Shown in pieces: positions 57,830 to 64,000 of a stretch of 64,000 nt of DNA (within the stretch, counting starts at the first letter, position 1; each line of letters starts with the position of its first letter). Source of the DNA: UBA4951 sp963616935 (GTDB lineage Bacteria > Bacillota_I > Bacilli_A > RFN20 > CAG-826). Both the position numbers and the translations under genes were made by a program. Under the pieces are notes generated by a model that was given only the letters and a program-made list of their open reading frames with translations, made no database searches and was not told where the DNA came from. The stretch covers positions 203,350 through 267,349 of the forward strand of contig CAVEMS010000002.1 of the NCBI GenBank assembly GCA_963616935.1, in the 5' to 3' direction.

Positions 57830-58822
57830 ATGGAAAGAATATTATCGGCCATCAAGCCAACCGGAAAATTGACGTTAGGTAACTATATAGGCGCCTTAAG
57901 GCACTTCAAGGAATACCAAGATCAAGGAGAGGTCTATATATTCGTCGCGGATTTGCACGCCTTAACGATGCCAATCGACCCGAAAGAGCTCCATGACAAC
58001 ACCATCGACATCGCCTCTTTCTATTTGGCAAGCGGCCTAGATCCTAAGAAGACGACGATCTTCCTCCAATCTAGCGTCAGCGAGCACGCCGAGCTAAATG
58101 CCATCGTCCAAAACTACCTATATATGGGCGAATTGCGCCGGATGACCCAATTCAAAGACAAATGCAGCAAGATGAACGATGCCGAGATAGGTTTAGGAAT
58201 CTTCGCCTATCCCGTTTTGATGGCGGCCGATATCATCCTCTATGATGCCGATATAGTTCCAGTCGGAAACGATCAAATCCAGCACGTCGAGCTAACAAGA
58301 GACTTAGTCCACCGCTTCAACGCCAAATTCGGTGAGGTCTTCAAGATGCCGAAAGCCGTCTCGCCAAAAGTCGGCGCCCGCATCATGTCCTTATCCGATC
58401 CCACGAAGAAGATGAGCAAGAGCGATCCGAAAGGCGACATCTTCCTCACCGACGATTTCGCCGTTATCAGAAAGAAGATAATGTCCGCGAAGACCGATAT
58501 GCTCGCAAGCGTCCATTATGACCCAGTCAATCAGCCTGGCGTATCGAATCTACTCGCCATTTACGCTTCGCTTTCAGATATCTCCCTCGAAGAGGCGGAA
58601 AAGCGCTTTGCCGATTGCCATATGTATGGCGAATTCAAGAAAGCAGTCGCCGACAAGGTGATAGAAGAGCTCACGCCGTTTAAGGAAAGATACGAGAAAA
58701 TAAAGAATGAGAAAATATATCTCGATGTCCTTCGCGAAGGCGCCAAAAAAGCGAAAATCATTGCAAATCGCACATTAAAACGCGCGCAAAAGGCCGTTGG
58801 ACTACTCTCCATCGATGACTAG
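57830..58822 (+). CDS. trpS: Tryptophanyl-tRNA synthetase
   Basis: Class I synthetase, 330 aa, the usual length. The HIGH-like motif is PTGKLTLGNYIGAL, followed by VADLHALT and AYPVLMAADIILYDADIVPVG. The KMSKS motif is in KKMSKSDPKG. TATAAT lies about 27 nt upstream, with AGGGA near the ATG; there is no T-box leader. The HAD phosphatase gene overlaps its end by 8 nt. Confidence 0.97.
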   Translation: MERILSAIKPTGKLTLGNYIGALRHFKEYQDQGEVYIFVADLHALTMPIDPKELHDNTIDIASFYLASGLDPKKTTIFLQSSVSEHAELNAIVQNYLYMGELRRMTQFKDKCSKMNDAEIGLGIFAYPVLMAADIILYDADIVPVGNDQIQHVELTRDLVHRFNAKFGEVFKMPKAVSPKVGARIMSLSDPTKKMSKSDPKGDIFLTDDFAVIRKKIMSAKTDMLASVHYDPVNQPGVSNLLAIYASLSDISLEEAEKRFADCHMYGEFKKAVADKVIEELTPFKERYEKIKNEKIYLDVLREGAKKAKIIANRTLKRAQKAVGLLSIDD

Positions 58823-59612
58823 GAAGAAACTAATCTCCATCGATTTGGATGGCACTTTGTTGACTCATGATTATAGGATCACCGACTATTCGCTAAACGT
58901 TTTAAATCGCCTAAGCGAAATGGGCCATATCATCGTTTTAGCAAGCGGACGGCCCTTAAGAAACATCATCCCCTATTATCATGAACTTGGCTTAAGGACC
59001 CCTTTGATCGCCTATAATGGGCTATTGACCCTTAATCCACGTGACCCCTCTTTCCCGAAGACCGAGCGAAGGATATCGAAGGACCTCCTTCGAGACATTT
59101 CGAATAGATATGGCGAGCGGCTCACCAATTATCTTTTCGAAAGCGATGACCTTACCCTATATCTTAAGAAAGACGAGCCGATCCTTAATCCCTTCTTTCC
59201 TTATGATAAGAATAACCGCAAGAGCTTAGAAGAGGTCTTGAAGGAAGACCCCTTCATCGCCGTCTTCGAAGCGGATAAAGACCTCGAAAACATCTTGGAA
59301 GAGGAAATCGAAGCCACCGAGCCATACCGTTATAGAAGATGGAACAAGATGCCATATTCTGAGATCTATATCGATGGCCAGGATAAAGGCGCCGCCCTTA
59401 AAGCGTTGGCAGATTATATGCACATATCAAGCGATGATGTGCTCGCTTTCGGCGATGGCGATAACGACGATTCGATGCTATCCTTCGCTAAGGTCGGCTA
59501 TGCCATAAAGGGAGCCAAATCGAAGATCCTAAAAAAGAAGCATCCGCAAACGATTAGCGATAACGATCATGACGGCGTGGCTAAGACATTAGAAGAGTTA
59601 TTACTTAAATAG
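58815..59612 (+). CDS. Cof-type HAD phosphatase
   Basis: A 265-aa haloacid-dehalogenase hydrolase of the Cof/YidA type, which dephosphorylates sugar phosphates or similar small metabolites. Motif I ISIDLDGTLL (nucleophile Asp), motif II VLASGRP, a cap domain of about 110 aa, motif III Lys in GQDKGAALKAL and motif IV FGDGDNDDSML. The ATG overlaps the trpS stop; no good ribosome site precedes it. The alternative TTG 18 nt upstream has AAAAGG before it and is possible. Confidence 0.9.
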   Translation: MTRKKLISIDLDGTLLTHDYRITDYSLNVLNRLSEMGHIIVLASGRPLRNIIPYYHELGLRTPLIAYNGLLTLNPRDPSFPKTERRISKDLLRDISNRYGERLTNYLFESDDLTLYLKKDEPILNPFFPYDKNNRKSLEEVLKEDPFIAVFEADKDLENILEEEIEATEPYRYRRWNKMPYSEIYIDGQDKGAALKALADYMHISSDDVLAFGDGDNDDSMLSFAKVGYAIKGAKSKILKKKHPQTISDNDHDGVAKTLEELLLK

Positions 59613-59660
59613 AGCGGTTGAAAAACTATCGATATTCACTGATGTTTTTCTTTTAAATCG

Positions 59661-59743
59661 CCAAATGCCTCAAAAATTTTCGTCCAAATGCCTCAATAAA
59701 AACCAGCCAAATGCCTCAAAAATATTTGTCCAAATACCTCAAT
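59661..59743 (+). repeat. Direct-repeat array C (4 copies, period 23) before AAA_14 ATPase 3
   Basis: CCAAATGCCTCAA occurs at 59661, 59684 and 59707, with a variant CCAAATACCTCAA at 59730: four copies exactly 23 bp apart. The -35 box TTGTCC (59726-59731) overlaps the first bases of the last copy; TAAAAT (59749-59754) follows 17 bp later. Confidence 0.95.
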
Positions 59744-59776
59744 TGAGATAAAATCTAGGCATTCGGAGGAAGCGAA

Positions 59777-61048
59777 ATGATCTACAAAAAGAGAATAGTC
59801 GATGATCTGTTGTCTTTGAAACTACGTTCAAAAGGCGCGGTCGTGATCGAAGGTCCAAAATGGTGCGGCAAGACCACAACGGCCCTCCAGCAATCTAGAA
59901 GCGTCCTCAAAGTCGACGAACCGGATAAAAGGCAAGACAATCTGGAATTGTCGCGAATAAAACCCTCTCTATTGTTAGAAGGAGAAACGCCAAGGCTGAT
60001 AGACGAGTGGCAAGTCGCCCCCTTACTATGGGACGCGGTGAGAAACGAAGTCGATGAGAGATCCTCGGAGGGGCAATTCATATTGACCGGCTCTTCAGTA
60101 GGCTCGGGATCTAGCGAGATAACGCACTCAGGAACCGGCCGATTCACGTGGCTAAAAATGAGGACGATGTCTCTTTTTGAGTCTGGCGAATCGACGGGAG
60201 ATATCTCTCTATCGGAGCTATTCAAAACCCCCAAAGAGATAACTGGAAAGAGCAAACTATCGATAAATGACGTCGCATTCGCCATCGCCAGAGGCGGCTG
60301 GCCCCATTCCATAGATATGGACAAGGACGTCTCTCTTTTGCAAGCCTACGATTATTACGACGGAGTCGTCAAATCCGACGTCAATCGAGTGGATGGCATC
60401 GGCAAAAACGAGGAAAGGGTCAAAAGGCTACTACGTTCCTACGCCCGAAACATCGGCACCCAAGCCTCATATTCGTCGATCAAGAAAGACACCGCTTCCA
60501 ACGACTCCGATGCGTTAAGCGAAAACACGCTCCTAACATATATAAACGCTTTGAAGAAGATATACGTAATCGAGGATATGCCAGCTTGGAACCCCAATCT
60601 AAGAAGCAAAACCGCGATACGGACGGCGGACACAAGATATTTCAGCGATCCTTCGATCGCCGTGGCTTCCCTTGGCTTAGGGGTCGATGATTTGTTCGAA
60701 GACATGAAAACGTTTGGTTTCCTTTTCGAAAGTCTGGTCGTTAGGGATTTAAGAATATACGCCGAAAGCATCGGCGGAAATGTCTACCACTATCGCGACA
60801 AAAACGACTTGGAATGCGACGCCGTGATCCACCTTAGAAACGGACATTATGGCCTCGTTGAGATAAAACTCGGCGGAGAGGAAGCCATACAAGAAGCCGC
60901 CAAAAGCCTAAAGAAAGTGCGTGAAAAAATCGATACCGACAAAATGAAAGAGCCATCGTTTATGATGATCGTCGTCGGCGTCGGGAACTATGCCTACAAA
61001 AGAGACGATGGAGTATACATTGTTCCAATCGGTTCTCTAAGGAACTAA
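59777..61048 (+). CDS. AAA_14/DUF4143 ATPase with PD-(D/E)XK-like C-terminus (3)
   Basis: A 423-aa protein of the same architecture but a different branch: Walker A EGPKWCGKTTT (25-35), Walker B RLIDEWQVAP, FILTGSSVG, then a helical middle. The C-terminal domain has FGFLFESLVVRDL, a NDLECDAVIHLRNG segment and GLVEIKLGG (D...ExK). Motifs 1 and 2 of the other two ATPases (GARQVGKT, SGSLLGV) are replaced. A strong ribosome site (CGGAGGA) precedes the ATG by 8 nt. It stands alone between the HAD gene and the convergent phosphoglucomutase. Function unknown. Confidence 0.88.
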   Translation: MIYKKRIVDDLLSLKLRSKGAVVIEGPKWCGKTTTALQQSRSVLKVDEPDKRQDNLELSRIKPSLLLEGETPRLIDEWQVAPLLWDAVRNEVDERSSEGQFILTGSSVGSGSSEITHSGTGRFTWLKMRTMSLFESGESTGDISLSELFKTPKEITGKSKLSINDVAFAIARGGWPHSIDMDKDVSLLQAYDYYDGVVKSDVNRVDGIGKNEERVKRLLRSYARNIGTQASYSSIKKDTASNDSDALSENTLLTYINALKKIYVIEDMPAWNPNLRSKTAIRTADTRYFSDPSIAVASLGLGVDDLFEDMKTFGFLFESLVVRDLRIYAESIGGNVYHYRDKNDLECDAVIHLRNGHYGLVEIKLGGEEAIQEAAKSLKKVREKIDTDKMKEPSFMMIVVGVGNYAYKRDDGVYIVPIGSLRN

Positions 61049-61055
61049 GGCGATC

Positions 61056-61083
61056 GAAAAATCGGACCGCCAAGCGATCCGAT
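61056..61083 (-). terminator. Intrinsic terminator after the phosphoglucomutase gene
   Basis: Minus strand: ATCGGATCGC TTG GCGGTCCGAT (one T-G pair) followed by TTTTC. Confidence 0.8.
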
Positions 61084-61098
61084 TATCGACGTTTTTTT

Positions 61099-62811
61099 CT
61101 ATTTGACTCCGAGTTGTCTCTTTAAGTCGTCGAGCATGGCTCTCGCCCGCTCCTTAATGCCTTCGCCGTCTTTTTGATAGACTTCGATATAGAATTTGCA
61201 TTTCGGCTCGGTGCCGCTTGGCCTAATGGCTATCCAGCTTGTGTCTTCGAAGATAAGACGCACGACTTCCGCCTCTTCTAGCGTCAAAGCCGTGGCAACA
61301 CCGCTAGAGACGTCTAGTCTCAAGCGTTTCTTATAGTCCTCAACCACCGCGACTTTGTTGCCATATACCTCTTTCGGCGCCTCATGATGGAGGTTAGACA
61401 TGATCTCCGTCATCTCTTTAGCGCCGGTCGGGCCTTCGAAATAGACGCTGTCGGTCATCGTCTCATGATAGCCGTATTTCTTCTCAAGGTTCTCATAGGC
61501 GACATCTAATGGTATCCCCTTTAGATGGTAGAAGAGAGCCATCTCGGTATATAGAAGGATGGCTTGGACGCCGTCCTTATCGCGAACGAATGGGGCGACG
61601 AGGCACCCATAGCTCTCCTCGTATCCGAATTCGAAGTGCGGTCCTTTGCCTAGCGCCTCATAATAATCGATCCTATCGCCGATGTATTTGAAGCCCGTTA
61701 GGAAGGATTCGTTGGCGATTCCGAAGGATTTCGCGATTTTTCTTCCAAGATCGCTAGTGACGATCGTGTCATACATCACCCCATTGGAGGAAAGAAGCCC
61801 CATCTTCTTGCGCTCGCCGAAGATATAGTCCATTAAGAGGGCTGCGCTTTGATTGCCGGTGAATCTCTCATACGTCCCTTTGCTAGATAGATACGCTAAG
61901 CCGCATCTATCGCCATCGGGATCGGTCATGACGCATAAATCAGCCCCGATTTCCTTCGCTAGCTTAATCGATTCGATGAAGCTTTCCGCCATCTCCGGGT
62001 TAGGCGATAAGGTCGCCCCAAACGCCGGGTCATGGACGCATTGAGAGGCTACTGGATGAATATCATAGCCAAGATCCTGGAAGACGCGCATTGCGCTTTC
62101 ATAGGAGGTGCCGTGTTGTGGGCTATAGACGACTTTGAAGCCGCTCTTATCGAGTTCTGGGTGGATTTGGATCCCCTCGACCTTGGCGACATAGGAGTCA
62201 TCGATTTCTTGTCCAAGCACTTTCGTCTCGGCCGTTTTCTCGTCTTCCGGAATCGAGACGTCTAACTCGTTAGGCAAGGAGGCTAAGATATCGAGATACG
62301 GCTTGATCTCGTCGGGGACGAGTTGGCAACCCCACTCGTTATAGACCTTGTAGCCGTTATATTGCTTCGGGTTATGCGAAGCGGTGATCATGATGCCGCC
62401 GACCGCTTTGGTGTAACGAACGGCATAGCTAAGCTCTGGGGTTGGGCGAAGATCGTCGAAGATATAACACGGAATGCCCATTTTGTTGAGGATCATCGAG
62501 GATTCCAAGGTGAAGTCCCTTGAATGGTAACGGTTATCATGGGATATAACGACGCCTCTTTTCTTGGCGTCCTTATGCTTATTAAGCAAGTACATGCCGA
62601 ATCCGACTGTGGCCTTTAGGATCGTGAAGTAGTTGAGCCTATTGGTGCCAGGGCCTAGGACCCCTCTCATTCCGCCCGTTCCGAATTCGACGTCGCGATA
62701 GAAGGCATCGCTTTTCTCTTCCTCGCTCATCTTGCGAAGGGTTTCTTTGTCCTCTTCGCCGACTAGTGAGGAGTTTAGCCACCGCTCGTAATTCTTCTCG
62801 ATGATATCCAT
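61099..62811 (-). CDS. pgcA: Phosphoglucomutase/phosphomannomutase
   Basis: A 570-aa alpha-D-phosphohexomutase interconverting hexose 1- and 6-phosphates, feeding cell-envelope sugars. It has the phosphoserine loop GIMITASHNPKQYNGYK, the metal loop MTDPDGDRCG, the sugar-binding loop EFGYEESYGCL and the phosphate-binding loop RPSGTEPKCKFY. Length and motifs match the Firmicutes PgcA type. AAAGGAG precedes the ATG; the gene lies 24 nt behind the RluA-type synthase and is likely in its operon. Confidence 0.95.
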   Translation of the reverse strand: MDIIEKNYERWLNSSLVGEEDKETLRKMSEEEKSDAFYRDVEFGTGGMRGVLGPGTNRLNYFTILKATVGFGMYLLNKHKDAKKRGVVISHDNRYHSRDFTLESSMILNKMGIPCYIFDDLRPTPELSYAVRYTKAVGGIMITASHNPKQYNGYKVYNEWGCQLVPDEIKPYLDILASLPNELDVSIPEDEKTAETKVLGQEIDDSYVAKVEGIQIHPELDKSGFKVVYSPQHGTSYESAMRVFQDLGYDIHPVASQCVHDPAFGATLSPNPEMAESFIESIKLAKEIGADLCVMTDPDGDRCGLAYLSSKGTYERFTGNQSAALLMDYIFGERKKMGLLSSNGVMYDTIVTSDLGRKIAKSFGIANESFLTGFKYIGDRIDYYEALGKGPHFEFGYEESYGCLVAPFVRDKDGVQAILLYTEMALFYHLKGIPLDVAYENLEKKYGYHETMTDSVYFEGPTGAKEMTEIMSNLHHEAPKEVYGNKVAVVEDYKKRLRLDVSSGVATALTLEEAEVVRLIFEDTSWIAIRPSGTEPKCKFYIEVYQKDGEGIKERARAMLDDLKRQLGVK

Positions 62812-62835
62812 AAGTTCTCCTTTGCTATATGAATT

Positions 62836-63807
62836 CTATTTCTCTTTCCTTAGATATGAAAGCACTTCGAGGTCTTCCTTGGGGAGAGGCGCTTCAAAGG
62901 TCTTGTCGCTTAGATATGATAGGACTCCTTCCACTACGCCGAAGGACATGCTCTTAGCGTGCAAGAAGTGATGGTCGTAATGAACCTTCGATTTGAATAG
63001 CCTATTGGTCTCGAAATCGCCATATTTGCCATCTCCCACCAACGGATGGCCGACGCTTGCCATATGGACGCGGATTTGATGCGTTCTTCCGGTGAGTAAC
63101 TCAAGTTCCACTAAGGAATATCCATCGAAATTCTCTAATGGCTTATATTCCGTTATTGCTTCTTTTCCACCCTTTTCTATCGGGCAAACTTTAACAAGAC
63201 CAATCGAAGGATCCTTCCTAAGTGGCTTTCTTATCTCTCCCGATGAATATATCTCACCTTTCACCAAAGCCACGTAGGTTTTGCTGATGTTTTTTCGATT
63301 TTTGAATAATAAGGTCAGTTCCTTTAAGCTCGCGTCGTTCTTCCCGAATATCACTAATCCAGATGTGTTTCTGTCTATCCTATGGGCTGGGGATGGCGTG
63401 AAAGCGCCCCCTTTTGGATCATATTCCCCTTTGTAATATAGATAATCCACGACGTCCTTAGCCAAGGTCTTTCTCGTCTCATCGCCATCTCCCACGACCA
63501 TGACCCCTGCTCTCTTATTGATTAGTAGGACGTTTTCATCCTCATAGACTATCTCATGTTCGAGCGGGCGCTTGATCGCTTTGGAGGGAGCTAAGAAATC
63601 CTTTAGTTGCTCATCGGTGACGTAGATCCTTAAGAGGTCGCCTTCATGCAAGATGGCATCCTTCTTAATCCAGTGGCCATTCACCTTGACGTCCTTCTTT
63701 CTAAACGCCTTATAGATGAACCCTAACGGGGCCTCCTTAAGATAATTCTTGACGAATTTCTCCGCTTTTTGGCCATCGTTATTATGATCTATCGTGATTT
63801 CCTTCAT
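62836..63807 (-). CDS. RluA-family pseudouridine synthase
   Basis: A 323-aa enzyme isomerising uridines in rRNA, probably RluC/RluD-like. It has an N-terminal S4 RNA-binding domain (FIYKAFRKKDVKVNGHWIKK) and a catalytic domain with PAHRIDRNTSGLVIFGK (catalytic Asp) and LLTGRTHQIRVHMASVGHPLVGD. Two earlier in-frame starts exist, but the -10 TAAAAT ends 8 nt before the ATG at 63807, so the mRNA would be leaderless from there and the N-terminus MKEITIDHNN fits the family. Confidence 0.92.
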   Translation of the reverse strand: MKEITIDHNNDGQKAEKFVKNYLKEAPLGFIYKAFRKKDVKVNGHWIKKDAILHEGDLLRIYVTDEQLKDFLAPSKAIKRPLEHEIVYEDENVLLINKRAGVMVVGDGDETRKTLAKDVVDYLYYKGEYDPKGGAFTPSPAHRIDRNTSGLVIFGKNDASLKELTLLFKNRKNISKTYVALVKGEIYSSGEIRKPLRKDPSIGLVKVCPIEKGGKEAITEYKPLENFDGYSLVELELLTGRTHQIRVHMASVGHPLVGDGKYGDFETNRLFKSKVHYDHHFLHAKSMSFGVVEGVLSYLSDKTFEAPLPKEDLEVLSYLRKEK

Positions 63808-63854
63808 CACGAAAGATTTTACCATAGCGGCCACGCCAAGGTGATAAATAAAAG

Positions 63855-63883
63855 TTGAAAATCATAATGCCGATATTTATAAT
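63855..63883 (+). promoter_or_regulatory. Promoter of tRNA-Ser(GGA)
   Basis: TTGAAA (63855-63860), 17 bp, TATAAT (63878-63883). A perfect 12-bp palindrome CGCCTATAGGCG (63892-63903) sits between the start of transcription and the tRNA and may be a processing hairpin. Confidence 0.88.
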
Positions 63884-63907
63884 TCGTCTTGCGCCTATAG
63901 GCGTAAC

Positions 63908-63998
63908 GGAGGAATACCCAAGTGGTCGAAGGGGTGGGCTTGGAAAGCTCATAGGCGGGTAACACTGCGCTGGGGTTCGAATCCCCATTCCTCCGCCA
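63908..63998 (+). tRNA. tRNA-Ser (GGA)
   Basis: Acceptor GGAGGAA/TTCCTCC, anticodon stem TGGGC/GCTCA (one G-T pair) with loop TTGGAAA (anticodon GGA, 63942-63944), class II variable arm, T-loop TTCGAAT and an encoded CCA. Confidence 0.96.
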
Positions 63999-64000
63999 GT

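Noticed and set aside
1..64000. Mycoplasma-type genetic code (TGA as Trp)
   Set aside because: TGA ends several intact genes (for example the DUF1624 gene and Sel1 gene) and Trp positions in conserved motifs use TGG.
1..64000. Insertion sequences, prophage genes or rRNA
   Set aside because: No transposase, integrase, phage structural gene or rRNA segment was seen on either strand; only scars near tRNA-Ser genes suggest past integration.

Overview
The window looks like chromosome from an uncultured, low-to-mid GC Bacilli, probably a host-associated lineage near the Erysipelotrichales, RFN20 or RF39. The evidence is an AddAB recombination nuclease, the ylbF-rsmD-coaD gene order, RNase J, an Spx/ArsC-family protein, YitT, and GGAGG-type ribosome binding sites. 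An archaeal/eukaryotic-type ProRS and a PTS-EIIB-like one-domain protein also fit. TGA is used as a stop and Trp is TGG, so this is the standard code and not a Mycoplasma-type code. The genome is compact: many genes overlap by ATGA, and several convergent pairs share their stop codons inside a single TTAA or CTAA.

Layout. Positions 1-5.7 kb hold addB-addA and the start of a further gene. Positions 5.8-13.8 kb hold glycerol kinase, a Xaa-Pro peptidase, a YigZ-type protein, a CPBP protease, a TraX-family protein, thioredoxin, tRNA-Asp and tRNA-Gly, an MFS transporter and an ITP pyrophosphatase. Positions 13.8-21.3 kb include a five-gene, ATGA-linked operon: zinc-ribbon/Sel1 protein, two ABC exporter halves, a lipoprotein and a Vsr-like nuclease. 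Positions 21.4-25 kb hold a three-gene operon (PAP2-like membrane protein, DUF1624 acyltransferase, AMP-ligase). Positions 25-31 kb hold small enzymes, a decayed AT-rich stretch beside tRNA-Ser(GCT) and a MATE transporter. Positions 31-40.3 kb hold a giant DUF4011/SF1 helicase, ProRS and a degenerate GGDEF/EAL-like protein. Positions 40.5-43.2 kb form an accessory patch behind tRNA-Ser(CGA): a repeat array, an AAA_14/DUF4143 ATPase and remnants of a toxin-antitoxin pair. Positions 43-56 kb hold an M6-like metalloprotease, YitT, ylbF-rsmD-coaD, def, a phosphoesterase lipoprotein, RNase J, Maf, CYTH and Spx-like genes. Positions 56-61 kb contain two further AAA_14/DUF4143 ATPases, each behind its own repeat array, with trpS and a HAD phosphatase between them. 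Positions 61-64 kb hold a phosphoglucomutase, an RluA-type pseudouridine synthase and tRNA-Ser(GGA).

Two things stand out. First, three AAA_14/DUF4143 ATPases, each with a PD-(D/E)XK-like C-terminus, are each preceded by a private array of 3-4 direct repeats with a fixed period (33, 32 or 23 bp) that abuts or overlaps the -35 box of that gene. The repeat sequences are unrelated between the three loci. This is the best candidate here for an undescribed ATPase-nuclease/repeat system. Second, more than twenty operon heads have a -10 hexamer (TANNNT or close) ending only 6-9 nt before the ATG and no Shine-Dalgarno, which points to widespread leaderless mRNAs next to genes with normal Shine-Dalgarno leaders. 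All functional calls come from reading motifs by eye; no database search was run.
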